DNA of 64,000 bases from an uncultured Bacteroides sp. (GTDB lineage: Bacteria > Bacteroidota > Bacteroidia > Bacteroidales > Bacteroidaceae). The notes beneath the pieces are model-generated. The model searched no databases. It saw only the letters and a list, made by a program, of their open reading frames with translations, and was not told the origin of the DNA. Numbering within the stretch: the first letter of the stretch is position 1; each line of letters opens with the position of its first letter. The position numbers and the translations under genes were made by a program. Positions 1 to 8,785 of this stretch are shown here, piece after piece. The stretch covers positions 1 to 64,000 of the forward strand of contig CAAEFE010000092.1 in NCBI GenBank assembly GCA_900755095.1, read 5' to 3'.

Positions 1-142
1 AGATAAGAGGTTCTTTCTGTATAGATTAGCAAAGGTGTATGCATAAAGAGAAATTAACAAATGTTAATCCACCCCCCAAGAATTACAACTGAGCCAAAGT
101 ATCGTTTTTAGGCGTTATAAGCGGGTATTTTCAAAAGAAAAA

Positions 143-161
143 ATGCAAATTTAATGCAAAT
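143..161 (+). repeat. Paired arm-type integrase sites, left end of prophage
   Basis: Two copies of ATGCAAAT begin at 143 and 154, 11 bp apart, just before the integrase gene. A matching pair of TGCAAAT with the same 11-bp spacing lies near the other prophage end (33,837-33,855). Direct repeats at both ends of a prophage are the usual form of integrase arm-binding sites, so I infer that role. The rest of 1-234 holds no gene or tRNA that I can see, so the left attachment core is probably upstream of the window. Confidence 0.5.
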
Positions 162-234
162 TTTCATCTTGCATTATTATCGCGCTATCCCGTTAATACG
201 TTGTTTGCGTATATATACTAAAAATGATAATAAT

Positions 235-1431
235 ATGGCAACAGTTGGTTTTTACTTAGACACTCGCAGAGAAAAGAAAGATGGGACATTTCCGGTTAAA
301 CTACAAGTCAGACACAAAGGGCAAATAATGTTATGCACTGATTTTTGCGCTACACCGGAAACATGGACGGGTACAGAGTATAATAAGAACGCAAAGAATC
401 ATAAAGCTAAGAACGTAGCGATTCGGAATCTTATTAATCGCGTTGAAATGTTACTCGTTATACTTGACGATAATCAAAAGTTAAAAGGAATGAGCGATAA
501 AGCGTTAAAAGACTACATTCTAAAATCTATCAAAAATGAATCTACCTGTAAAACTTTCGTAAGCTATATAGATGAGTTTGTAGCTACAAAAACAAAAGAA
601 AATACAATCGTTCTATATAAAGCGACAAAAAATAAGATTCTTGCCTATGATCCGACCTGTACATTTGAAACGATGACAAGGAGATGGCTAGAATCGTTCA
701 ATAAATGGCTAAAGGATACTGGGATAAAAACTAACTCGATCTCAATCCATTTAAGGAATATCAGGGCGGTTTTCAATCACGCCATAGATAATGAGGAAAC
801 GGAACTATATCCATTTAGGAAGTTCACAATAGAAAGGGAGGAAACTAGAAAACGATCGTTAAAGCCGGATCAACTTATTACCCTAAGAGATTTCAACGGA
901 GAAGAATATCAAAAAGAGTATCAAGATATATTTATGCTTATGTTTTATTTAATTGGAATAAATGGAATTGATTTATTCCACGTTAAACAAATAACCGATG
1001 GACGCATAGAGTATAAACGAGAAAAAACCGGAAAGCTATACTCTATCAAAGTAGAACCGGAAGCGATGGAGATAATAAACAGGTATAAAGGAAATAAATT
1101 TCTACTAAATACGCTCGAAACTAACGATTACAATTATAGAAAGTATATGGTAGCAATGAATAGAGGTTTGCAAAAACTTGGAAACTTTGAACGCAAAGGA
1201 TTAGGCGGAAAAAAGATTAGAGACATTTTATTCCCCGGAATAACCTCCTATTATGCGCGGCATACATGGGCTACAATAGCGCATAAAATAGGAATATCGA
1301 AAGATGTTATATCTTTAGCTTTAGGACATGAGTTCGGATGCAAAACGACCGGAATTTATATAGATTACGATTTAGAGCAAATAGATAAAGCGAATAGAAA
1401 AGTAATAGATTATATTAATTCATTAAAATAA
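235..1431 (+). CDS. Phage tyrosine integrase
   Basis: This 398-residue site-specific recombinase would integrate and excise the prophage. It has an N-terminal arm-binding/SAM-like region (MATVGFYLDTR start, typical of Bacteroides phage integrases), a core-binding domain and a C-terminal catalytic domain. Visible catalytic residues are Arg342-His343 in ARHTW, His365 in LGH and the nucleophile Tyr375 in GIYIDYD. Box I reads GINGIDL, with no obvious canonical arginine. I chose the ATG at 235; an upstream in-frame ATG at 154 would overlap the arm-type repeats. It stands at the left edge of the prophage, transcribed inward. Confidence 0.93.
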   Translation: MATVGFYLDTRREKKDGTFPVKLQVRHKGQIMLCTDFCATPETWTGTEYNKNAKNHKAKNVAIRNLINRVEMLLVILDDNQKLKGMSDKALKDYILKSIKNESTCKTFVSYIDEFVATKTKENTIVLYKATKNKILAYDPTCTFETMTRRWLESFNKWLKDTGIKTNSISIHLRNIRAVFNHAIDNEETELYPFRKFTIEREETRKRSLKPDQLITLRDFNGEEYQKEYQDIFMLMFYLIGINGIDLFHVKQITDGRIEYKREKTGKLYSIKVEPEAMEIINRYKGNKFLLNTLETNDYNYRKYMVAMNRGLQKLGNFERKGLGGKKIRDILFPGITSYYARHTWATIAHKIGISKDVISLALGHEFGCKTTGIYIDYDLEQIDKANRKVIDYINSLK

Positions 1432-1513
1432 TTCGCCCAAAACTTGCATAATAAGCAAATGCTTATTATTTTTGTAGAGTCAAATAAGAGTTCTTAATTT
1501 TAATGTTTAACCA

Positions 1514-1681
1514 ATGAAAGATGAAGAAAGAAAGGAATTAGAACAAGAGTATGAGAATTTAAAACTTCTCGCTTCATTCCACGAAGCCTACGGGGTTCCC
1601 GAAAATGAAAAAGAAAGAGAAGCATTAATAAATGACATACTTGACCGGATGAATGAGATTCGGGAAAAATTAAAAGAATAA
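1514..1681 (+). CDS. Small acidic/charged phage protein, 55 aa
   Basis: This short open frame (MKDEERKELEQE start) lies between the integrase and the DUF5053 gene on the same strand. Its composition is almost wholly charged and helical, with many Glu and Lys residues, which suggests a small coiled coil. I do not recognise a family. Coding is supported by codon use like that of its neighbours, and by the frame closing just before a hairpin that separates it from the next gene. Confidence 0.55.
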   Translation: MKDEERKELEQEYENLKLLASFHEAYGVPENEKEREALINDILDRMNEIREKLKE

Positions 1682-1688
1682 TTAACCT

Positions 1689-1706
1689 CCCTCCCTTCGG
1701 GGAGGG
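1689..1706 (+). other. Intergenic UUCG-tetraloop hairpin
   Basis: A perfect 7-bp stem (CCCTCCC/GGGAGGG) closes a TTCG loop, 17 bases before the next start codon. It has no following U-tract, so it is not a plain terminator. Similar hairpins recur in other gaps of this prophage. Confidence 0.6.
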
Positions 1707-1722
1707 ATTAAAACTTTAAAAT

Positions 1723-2172
1723 ATGATAGATATAAACGCTTGTTTGCCAACGCCCGAAATGAAAGCGGATTTTGAAAGATTTAAAACCTTATCTACACAA
1801 GAAGAAAGGGATGCTTTCAAAAAAGAAATGCAAGCAAAATATAATGCACTGCCAGAAGATCAGCGAGAAGCCTATAAAAAAGCGTCTGAATCCGGACTAA
1901 AAGCAACCGTAGACGCTTGTAATGATTTCATTGAAAGAGCGGAAGAAGCTATATTAAGAGATAAGCTCGGAGAATTGCCGGAGGCTATTTCGTTTAGCTA
2001 TATCGCAAAGAAGTATTTCGGTAAGTCAAGAAATTGGCTATATCAAAGAATTAACGGTAACATCGTAAACGGGAAAAAGGCTCGCTTTACTGATAATGAA
2101 CTTCAAACATTTTTAAATGCCTTGAAGGATGTAAGCGAAATGATTCATCAAACATCGCTTAAACTCGGTTAA
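1723..2172 (+). CDS. DUF5053 family phage protein
   Basis: This 149-residue protein matches my recollection of DUF5053, a family common next to integrases in Bacteroides prophages. The N-terminal half is charged and helical. The C-terminal half (ISFSYIAKKYFGKSRNWLYQRING) reads like a helix-turn-helix that recognises DNA, so a regulatory or excision role is plausible but unproven. It is followed directly by a rho-independent terminator that ends the integrase-side transcript. Confidence 0.75.
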   Translation: MIDINACLPTPEMKADFERFKTLSTQEERDAFKKEMQAKYNALPEDQREAYKKASESGLKATVDACNDFIERAEEAILRDKLGELPEAISFSYIAKKYFGKSRNWLYQRINGNIVNGKKARFTDNELQTFLNALKDVSEMIHQTSLKLG

Positions 2173-2190
2173 GATTCTTATTTGACACTA

Positions 2191-2220
2191 ACCCCGCAAT
2201 GTGAGCCGTTGCGGGGTTTT
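2191..2220 (+). terminator. Rho-independent terminator after DUF5053 gene
   Basis: A 9-bp perfect stem (ACCCCGCAA/TTGCGGGGT) with a 9-base loop is followed by TTTTCTC. It separates the rightward integrase transcript from the leftward gene that ends at 2243. Confidence 0.8.
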
Positions 2221-2242
2221 CTCATTATTAATTTAATCTTTA

Positions 2243-3433
2243 TTACATTTTGTCATTAATATAATCTCTAAATGGTTTATAACTAACCCCATTCGAAAAA
2301 TCTACAGTATGATTGTTCAAAAGTAACATTTCTTGCTTACCCTCAACAACAGCAATGTCTTCATCCTCCTTTTTTCGTATCTCACTATAATGATATAAAC
2401 AAGTTCCTGGACTTAATATTCTACTAAACAATTTCATTGTTGAAAAACCTATCCTAATATTATCATCTGAAAAATACACTTTAAAATGTGGCAAAAATCC
2501 TCTGCCTATAAAAATAGGGGTATCTAATCTATATTGAATGAATTCATTGCAATAATATACGCTAAGAATTGCGCTCATATCTGCACTGATTTCATATCCC
2601 AAGTTAATAACTATTATTTCATCACTCCTATTTTCCCCAATATCTAGATCATACCTGTGTCCTTCAAGATTTTCGAGATTTAACTTTATCATATTCTTTT
2701 CATCAATACTTAATGAAAGAGGGGAAAAACCTGAAATTGAATAAAAAGTTGCAATATTTTTTCTTGTTGTCAAAGTTGGTAAATTTAAAGCAATACCCAT
2801 TATAAACTGAAAATTGAATACAGATCTTATAACCTTAAATCCTATTTGAAACAAAACTTTACCGATCTTAGTCAAGACTAAAGACAAAAGGGAATAATAG
2901 TTAGCAGCATTTTTTGCTTTATATAGTTCCATTTCTTTCCTTGTTAATGCTCCGTCATAATGTGCTCCTCCGTTTCTATCTGCCATTATTTTAATAATTT
3001 CCCATATTTTAAACCTATATCCTCTACAAACTATAATATCTAACTCCATCCAATCTCTCAAAGAAATTCTCTTGAAATTTTTCCCTGTTGGATCTATTGT
3101 AGTATCAAATAGGTGAGAGAAATACTGATTATCTCTATTTTTATAATGGTATTCGCTTGTGTATACTTCTAAATCACAATTTAGCTTTTGAGCTAAGTTA
3201 AATATATTAGTTGGTATATTTCGTGTTTTTCCTTTTTTACCAACGGTATAATTTTTAAGGTTCCCATTTTTATCATGCGGTAAAACAAATATAGCTCGTA
3301 ATTGACCTGATAAAGGAATTACATAATAATCTTTCCCTTGTTCTACAAAGTCAATAGCATCTTTTATAAAATGTAACCCTTTCAATATCTCTGTGTAACT
3401 TAAGTACAACGATTTTTCTACATCTTCACCCAT
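2243..3433 (-). CDS. Unknown 396-aa cargo protein
   Basis: I do not recognise this protein. It lies between the integration genes and the lysis cassette, a common place for cargo in Bacteroides prophages, and it is A+T rich. No signal peptide or clear membrane segment is seen. A short motif RNGGAHYD near residue 150 resembles the 'GGAH' segment of several uncharacterised prokaryotic proteins, followed by a helical stretch; the C-terminal half looks beta-rich. It is separated from the lysis genes by about 90 bases and probably has its own promoter. A phage defence or lysogenic conversion role is only a guess from position. Confidence 0.7.
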   Translation of the reverse strand: MGEDVEKSLYLSYTEILKGLHFIKDAIDFVEQGKDYYVIPLSGQLRAIFVLPHDKNGNLKNYTVGKKGKTRNIPTNIFNLAQKLNCDLEVYTSEYHYKNRDNQYFSHLFDTTIDPTGKNFKRISLRDWMELDIIVCRGYRFKIWEIIKIMADRNGGAHYDGALTRKEMELYKAKNAANYYSLLSLVLTKIGKVLFQIGFKVIRSVFNFQFIMGIALNLPTLTTRKNIATFYSISGFSPLSLSIDEKNMIKLNLENLEGHRYDLDIGENRSDEIIVINLGYEISADMSAILSVYYCNEFIQYRLDTPIFIGRGFLPHFKVYFSDDNIRIGFSTMKLFSRILSPGTCLYHYSEIRKKEDEDIAVVEGKQEMLLLNNHTVDFSNGVSYKPFRDYINDKM

Positions 3434-3523
3434 ATTTCAATATATAAAATTTCCCCTCAAATATATAAAAAATAAAATGCACATACAAGAGCAGTAATAA
3501 TATTACACTTTCAAATATTCTGC

Positions 3524-3925
3524 TTAATTTTTATTTAATCTACCTAATATCACCTGCAATGCATACATCAACATATACACAAAAATAACAATTATCACCC
3601 ATCCGCCTAGCTCCATTTTAATAGATTGCCATCGGTTTAACTTCTTTTCAACCGGATAAGGCACACGAATAGAATCGTTTTTAAGAATCGTATCGGTACG
3701 ATTCGTTGTTAAGTAGCGATACAGATACTTATATCTATACAGATAAACTGTATCGCCCTTTATGAGCGTATAAATACTATCTCGTTGATAGATGCTATCA
3801 TAACGGGTACTATCACGTGTTTTGTATTCAGTGCGAACGGATTCAACCGGGATATATTGAGTCCGGCATGACACGAAACATATTGCTAACATCAGCAATA
3901 TGATAATATAAACTAGCCGCCTCAT
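3524..3925 (-). CDS. Putative unimolecular spanin (lipoprotein with C-terminal TM)
   Basis: The 133 residues start with a hydrophobic signal ending in a lipobox-like FVSC (Cys20). A Tyr/Arg/Asp-rich middle with probable beta strands follows, then one C-terminal membrane segment (GGWVIIVIFVYMLMYALQVIL region). A protein anchored in the outer membrane by lipid and in the inner membrane by a C-terminal helix is the defining plan of u-spanins, which fuse the two membranes in the last step of lysis. It overlaps the endolysin gene by 4 bp (ATGA), so the two are translationally coupled. The call rests on architecture and position, not on sequence similarity. Confidence 0.65.
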   Translation of the reverse strand: MRRLVYIIILLMLAICFVSCRTQYIPVESVRTEYKTRDSTRYDSIYQRDSIYTLIKGDTVYLYRYKYLYRYLTTNRTDTILKNDSIRVPYPVEKKLNRWQSIKMELGGWVIIVIFVYMLMYALQVILGRLNKN

Positions 3926-4416
3926 GGTCGAACTACTGTATTACGCAAGAAATTAGGGAACTCGGAGCGTACATCAAAACAGGGGCACGCCTTTATATAT
4001 TCTTTCGGCTCTACCTCTCCGCTTCCATCCAGATCGGGCGAAGTATCACGATGTCCGAGAACCTCGATTATCTCATATTCTTTGCAGAGTTTAGCAACCA
4101 ACTCGCGCAAAGCCGCTTTTTGGGCGATCGTTCTTGTGTCTGCGGGCTTTCCGTTTGCATCCAAACCACCTATGTAGCAAATACCAACACTATGTTTATT
4201 ATACGAAGATTCGCTAAAACCCTTCGTATTACAATGCGCTCCGTCAACCGCTAAAGATCTCCCTTTTTCTACTGCCCCATCAATTCGAATAACATAATTA
4301 TATCCAATCTGGCTAAATCCGCGTGCCCGGTGCATACGATCAATGTCTTTTTCGGTTAAATCCTGCCCGGCGCGCGTAGCCGAACAATGGATAATAATTG
4401 AGTCTATTTTATTCAT
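3922..4416 (-). CDS. Phage endolysin, N-acetylmuramoyl-L-alanine amidase (Amidase_2)
   Basis: This enzyme cleaves the bond between MurNAc and L-Ala in peptidoglycan and would act in the periplasm at lysis. Motifs of the zinc amidase_2 fold are visible: IIHCSATR near the start, GAHCNTKG, GICYIGGLD, GHRDTSPDLDG and CPCFDV near the end, giving the two His and one Cys metal ligands. I chose the ATG at 4416 (MNKIDS), which overlaps the upstream stop; the longer frame from 4518 adds a non-conserved leader. No signal peptide is present, so a holin is needed. It resembles the chromosomal amidase at 52,626. Confidence 0.9.
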   Translation of the reverse strand: MNKIDSIIIHCSATRAGQDLTEKDIDRMHRARGFSQIGYNYVIRIDGAVEKGRSLAVDGAHCNTKGFSESSYNKHSVGICYIGGLDANGKPADTRTIAQKAALRELVAKLCKEYEIIEVLGHRDTSPDLDGSGEVEPKEYIKACPCFDVRSEFPNFLRNTVVRP

Positions 4417-4819
4417 AGCTTTCTTCTTTATTTTGATTATTAATTGTAATTGGTCTACGTGGTGGAGTTCTCCGGCTGCACTCGCTGTCTGGTCTATCAC
4501 ATCGGTTATGTTCCGCATCCTTCAAAGCTAATTCAAGCTCGTAGTATTTACGCATCCAATTTTGCGCCTCTGCCTGTGCGGTTCTCCATTCTCGATAAAT
4601 CGTATCTACTTTCTCGTCTCGTTGTTTTAATCGTTCGTCGTACCGTTCAATCTGCTTGTTTAGATTGTCAATGATAGAAAGTAAATTTTGAAGTTCCATA
4701 GAATCCGCCGTAGCCTTTTCTTTTCTGGCGTTCGTTTTGCGATTCGCTAGAAACGTAACTGTAAAGCGGATCGCCTCTAATCCTCCTAACGCTCCTATGA
4801 TTTTTAACCATTCGTCCAT
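4409..4819 (-). CDS. Holin candidate: N-terminal hydrophobic segment plus coiled coil
   Basis: The protein (136 aa) has one moderately hydrophobic segment near the N terminus (WLKIIGALGGLEAIRFTVTFLA), then a long charged coiled coil (about residues 30-105) and an Arg/Pro-rich tail. It sits directly upstream of the amidase with overlapping ends, the usual place of a holin or lysis accessory gene. Proteins beginning this way are common next to amidases in Bacteroides phages. Holin function is inferred from position and the single membrane-like segment. Confidence 0.6.
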   Translation of the reverse strand: MDEWLKIIGALGGLEAIRFTVTFLANRKTNARKEKATADSMELQNLLSIIDNLNKQIERYDERLKQRDEKVDTIYREWRTAQAEAQNWMRKYYELELALKDAEHNRCDRPDSECSRRTPPRRPITINNQNKEESYE

Positions 4820-4860
4820 ATTCTTACTTGTAGCTGTATTTTGTTCGTTTTGAATAGCTA

Positions 4861-5163
4861 CTATTTAGTAGTTAGTCCCTCATTTACTTCCTTCAATATA
4901 TTTTCGAACATAGAGATATGCGGCACCATGTCAATGCCTGTAGGAAAGTTCATAGACTTGCTATCACCTTCTAAAGCCATATACCCAGCGTGTACAGTCT
5001 GCTCGCCTAAATCTGTTTTCGCTTTTTGGATAATACAACACTGCAAACGAGTTATGCCATTTTCATTGTACGAATATGTTATCTGGTATTCATATTCACC
5101 TTCTTTTGCGAGCGCTTCTACTTGCGTAGTTCTTGTTTTTTCACTCAAAATTTTTGTTGCCAT
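4861..5163 (-). CDS. Small phage structural-module protein, unknown
   Basis: This is about 100 residues with a soluble, mixed alpha/beta composition. It is placed between the fibre gene and the lysis cassette. I chose the ATG at 5163 (MATKILSEK); a longer frame begins at 5181, where the ATG overlaps the upstream gene's last codons, so translational coupling is possible. I do not recognise a family. Its position suggests a late gene. Confidence 0.6.
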   Translation of the reverse strand: MATKILSEKTRTTQVEALAKEGEYEYQITYSYNENGITRLQCCIIQKAKTDLGEQTVHAGYMALEGDSKSMNFPTGIDMVPHISMFENILKEVNEGLTTK

Positions 5164-5170
5164 AATCTTT

Positions 5171-5443
5171 TTATTTTTCATTGTTAATACTGTCTAATAG
5201 ATCAAATACGCCTTTTTTGATGCGGGCGAAAAAACGTCCTACTTCCATGTACTTGCGTATAATTTCCGCCTTTTCTGAATCTACTTCCACTTCGCCATGT
5301 TTATAAACTTCTTGCGCAAATTCCAATTCGCCCAAGTCGGTAGTACTATTGTAGATTGTGTTACCTAACTCTTTCCTGACATCGAAGGTACTTTTATTCC
5401 CTTCAAGGTCTGTTACTTCAATTTTTCTAAAGTCTATTATCAT
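5171..5443 (-). CDS. Small phage protein downstream of fibre gene, unknown
   Basis: The 90-residue product is soluble and charged, starting MIIDFRKIEVTDLEGN. It starts 3 bases after the stop of the large fibre-like gene and is probably co-transcribed with it. I recognise no motif. Small proteins directly after a tail fibre are often fibre chaperones or capping proteins, but nothing in this sequence proves that. Confidence 0.65.
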   Translation of the reverse strand: MIIDFRKIEVTDLEGNKSTFDVRKELGNTIYNSTTDLGELEFAQEVYKHGEVEVDSEKAEIIRKYMEVGRFFARIKKGVFDLLDSINNEK

Positions 5444-5446
5444 AAT

Positions 5447-8400
5447 TTATTGCATAACGTGTAAATTAACCGTAGAAGATGTATTATTAACAGAAGCGTA
5501 TGTTTCCGCTGTTACAAAAATTGCAAATCGGTAAGGTTCGAGAGTATAAGTCCCACCACTTTGCCATGTTGTAAGAACCCGCTTAGGATAGCCAGAAGCG
5601 TTTACGATTGTTATCATTTTGCGTCGAGGTGAATTGCATATATATATTACATAGTTTCCACTTCCTTCAAGAAAAATACAGTCTATCGGTTGTCCTGATT
5701 GCGCATATTTGTGATAAGTTGTATCAGTTCCATAATTATAGATATGTGCAAAGAAATCACTAGTCGAAGCGGAATTAAATGAAAGAGAAGTCATTTGTTG
5801 GTGTCCGAATTGTCCTCTACACCACAAATCAGCGGTTAGAAACCTATAGCTTCTACTTGTTCCGTTCGGTTCCTTAAAAGTGCCTTGATGCTGCATATCT
5901 CCTTCAAAATACATCTTTCCCTCACTAGAGCTAAACCCAATTGCGCATTTAACAATATTATTATCATCTATTCCCTGCAGCTTTTTAAACGTCCCCGTCG
6001 CACCGTCTAATTTCTTCGCTGTTAAATTATCAACATCGATATTTTCAGCCCTAAGAATAGGCTTTCCGGCAGCATTGGTTTTAAATACCGCTATTTCATT
6101 TCCCAGCGTATCTTGTACGCGAAAAGTATCAGCCTTCACCGTAACACATTTGTTTGTTATATCAATTCCGGTTTCAATAATTCGGTTTTGCAAGGCAGAT
6201 GTAGCGGAATTTGCAATATTTTCAGTCTGGCTCTTTACTATTAAATTAATCGCTTCCGATGTAATCTTTGCTTCGGCAGAGGAAACACGAGCGCCAAGCG
6301 CTGTTAAATCTGTTTGTGAAGCCTTTAATGAAATTTGGTTTGTATGCTGTGATATTGTACTTTCTGCATTGCTTACTCGTGTACCTAGTGCATTGAAGCT
6401 CGATTGTGACACTTTTAGCGCAATACTATCGCTTAACACCTTAATTTCTGAATCGTATACCGTCTTGGCTACATACTTGCCATCCACATTATCGAGAAGC
6501 GCCTTTGCGTCTGTAGCACTTTTTGCCGCATTAGTTGCTGAACTAGCAGCCTCACCCGCTTTAGTTGTGGCAATTGTTGCGGAACTAGCGACTTCATTAG
6601 CTTTAGTTGTCACCTCTTTAACTTGTAATGTGATACTACTTGCCGTCTGATTGATACTAGATTCTTTTTGGGAAATGGTAGTGAGCTTTGCCGCTGCACT
6701 ATCTGCTGAATTTTTCGCATTTGTCGCGGAAGTAGAAGCTTCTCCCGCTTTAGTGCTAGCAGTAGAGGCGCTGTTTTTCGCATTAGTTGCAGATGCAGAT
6801 GCTTCCCCTGCTTTGGTTGAAGCTGTTCCGGCACTTGTAGATGCTTCTGCTGCCTTAGTTAAAGCGGTTGTTGCGGCGGTATTCGCTTCTACTACTTTCT
6901 TCGTGACTTCCGTAACCTGCAATGTTATGTTTCCGGCGGTCTGGGTGATAGAGCTTTCTTTCAAAGTCACATCTTCGAGGACTTTCGCCGCATTATCTGC
7001 AGATTGTTTTGCATTAGCTGCCGAATTTGCAGCCTCGCCCGCTTTACCGGATGCAGTTCCGGCAGAACCGGATGCAGACGTAGCGGAGTTTTTCGCATTT
7101 GTAGCGGCAGTATTCGCTTCAGTTACCTTTTTATTAACTTCGGTTACTTTTGTAGAAATTTCTCCGGCTGTTTGAGTTATAGAACTTTCTTTTAATGTTA
7201 CTTCCTCCAATATCTTCCCGGCATTAGTCGCGGCTCCTTGTGCATCCGTAGCACTTTTAGCCGCATTATTTGCAGAAACCCCGGCGGTGGTAGCAGACGA
7301 GGAAGCAGAAGAAGCGCTACCGGAAGCATTTGTTTCGCTCTGTTTTGCGTTCGATACGGCAATATTAACTTCTTTAATCTTAGAAGAAATTTGTCCTTCA
7401 CGAATTTCAAAGTTCGTCTCCACATCGGTTATTCTCCCATTTAGATCGTTTTTAACATCGTCGATTGCTTCCTCTATTTTCTTTCCAGAATGGAGTACAA
7501 ATGTACCTTTCAAATAAACATTAGTACCGTACAAACCGGAGCCAGTTAATACACCGAATACGGCATCAGTAATACCGTTAAGATTTCCGGTACGTGTAAT
7601 CAACCGATTTACAAGCGAATAGGAATTAATTCCGTCGTAGTCATCCCGATAAGGTGCGGAATCACCAACAGCGCAATCTATTTGTGCTTTTTGCCTAGCA
7701 GTGTTTGTTCTGTTGCCTAATACTGCCACATTATCTCCGGTTTCGGGTATTCCGCTTCCTTCTTCACAGTCTACTTTAGATAGATTAAAATAGCCCGCTC
7801 CGGCAGAAGTAACTAAACGCCAATAACGTTTTGTTGCCGTACCCGTGAACGCCTGACATATTATTTGATCGTCTTGAACAAAATCGTCCGTACTATCATG
7901 CTCGCATCTCCAATGTGAGCCGCCGTCGGTCACTTTGGTTAATTTACCACCCGCGGCGGAACGAATAATCATACCACCCTGATAAGTTATCTTTTGAACG
8001 ACCAACTCAAATATAGAAAATATCTTTCGAACTGTAAGATTATCAATTTCCATATTCCAGTCACCCGTGACCGCTTTGTATATCTTCATTCCTTCGCCGC
8101 CAAAACCACTGACAAAAGACTCGGAAGATATATAGTCCTTTACTATTGTACCCATTAAAGTTGCAACATGAGATACACTTAGATCGTGTGTCTCCGCTAG
8201 CTCTTGAACGAGTAAATTTAGTGTTGTCGTTTTCTTAGATACAGTCACATTGTCGGAAAAAGTCGCTGATTTCGCAATCAGTTTATCAAGGACGTTAAGT
8301 ATTTGCGTCGTTACTGTCATTGCGGTTAATGTATCCGTAGAAATACCCTTCGTTACGTCTAGTCCGTTATCAACAATTAAACCGCCTAGCAACTTGATAA

Positions 8401-8785
8401 GGAATTGCGTTTCGTCTGGTGCTGTTTTGGATAGGTACGAGTCTTTTAAAGCGTCAATAGCGTCCTTAAACCTTTCGTTGATTGTATCAAGTTCTTTGTT
8501 TACTCGGAGTGACGATAAAACATTACTATCTGTTAGCTTTGTTTCGGCGTCGTCTTTCGTTACAATTATAGATAATATCTCCGCAAGCGTGCGAAGAGAT
8601 GAAAAAACATTTAAATCTGTCGCCGATCTCAAATCGTCTTTTCCTAGAATAGTAACATTTGATCCGCTACTGTTGGAAGTCACTCCACTACCTCCGCCAG
8701 ACGACACGCTAACAATCGCCCCAGTCGGATAATTTTTTGACCGGGGCGATGACGGAATAGCTTTATTTTTTATTTGAATCGTCAT
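5447..8785 (-). CDS. Large tail fibre/tail-tip protein with Ala/Ser/Thr repeats
   Basis: This 1,112-residue protein is probably the host-contacting fibre or tip protein. The first 60 residues are Gly/Ser-rich. Residues 60-500 form a folded tail-tip-like region. Roughly residues 490-780 consist of Ala/Ser/Asn/Lys-rich repeats with a recurring core (KESSITQTAG..I..KVTEV) about 77-99 residues apart, which should form long trimeric coiled coils. The C-terminal 300 residues are beta-rich and would form the distal knob. It overlaps the upstream tail gene by one base. I recognise no enzymatic domain, so receptor binding is inferred. Confidence 0.8.
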   Translation of the reverse strand: MTIQIKNKAIPSSPRSKNYPTGAIVSVSSGGGSGVTSNSSGSNVTILGKDDLRSATDLNVFSSLRTLAEILSIIVTKDDAETKLTDSNVLSSLRVNKELDTINERFKDAIDALKDSYLSKTAPDETQFLIKLLGGLIVDNGLDVTKGISTDTLTAMTVTTQILNVLDKLIAKSATFSDNVTVSKKTTTLNLLVQELAETHDLSVSHVATLMGTIVKDYISSESFVSGFGGEGMKIYKAVTGDWNMEIDNLTVRKIFSIFELVVQKITYQGGMIIRSAAGGKLTKVTDGGSHWRCEHDSTDDFVQDDQIICQAFTGTATKRYWRLVTSAGAGYFNLSKVDCEEGSGIPETGDNVAVLGNRTNTARQKAQIDCAVGDSAPYRDDYDGINSYSLVNRLITRTGNLNGITDAVFGVLTGSGLYGTNVYLKGTFVLHSGKKIEEAIDDVKNDLNGRITDVETNFEIREGQISSKIKEVNIAVSNAKQSETNASGSASSASSSATTAGVSANNAAKSATDAQGAATNAGKILEEVTLKESSITQTAGEISTKVTEVNKKVTEANTAATNAKNSATSASGSAGTASGKAGEAANSAANAKQSADNAAKVLEDVTLKESSITQTAGNITLQVTEVTKKVVEANTAATTALTKAAEASTSAGTASTKAGEASASATNAKNSASTASTKAGEASTSATNAKNSADSAAAKLTTISQKESSINQTASSITLQVKEVTTKANEVASSATIATTKAGEAASSATNAAKSATDAKALLDNVDGKYVAKTVYDSEIKVLSDSIALKVSQSSFNALGTRVSNAESTISQHTNQISLKASQTDLTALGARVSSAEAKITSEAINLIVKSQTENIANSATSALQNRIIETGIDITNKCVTVKADTFRVQDTLGNEIAVFKTNAAGKPILRAENIDVDNLTAKKLDGATGTFKKLQGIDDNNIVKCAIGFSSSEGKMYFEGDMQHQGTFKEPNGTSRSYRFLTADLWCRGQFGHQQMTSLSFNSASTSDFFAHIYNYGTDTTYHKYAQSGQPIDCIFLEGSGNYVIYICNSPRRKMITIVNASGYPKRVLTTWQSGGTYTLEPYRFAIFVTAETYASVNNTSSTVNLHVMQ

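Noticed and set aside
1..234. Possible left attachment core or intact tRNA at the window start
   Set aside because: I looked for the tRNA 3' half and for a CTCTCAC core and found neither. The shared TTATAAGCG (near 115 and 33,884) and AGTATCGTTTTT (near 99 and 33,823) are too short or wrongly placed to call as att.
4051..4254. Rightward frame opposite the endolysin
   Set aside because: A shadow of the amidase gene; no start signal or domain.
6075..7175. Long rightward frames opposite the repetitive fibre gene
   Set aside because: They are mirror frames of the Ala/Ser-rich codon repeats, with protein-unlike composition and no ribosome sites.
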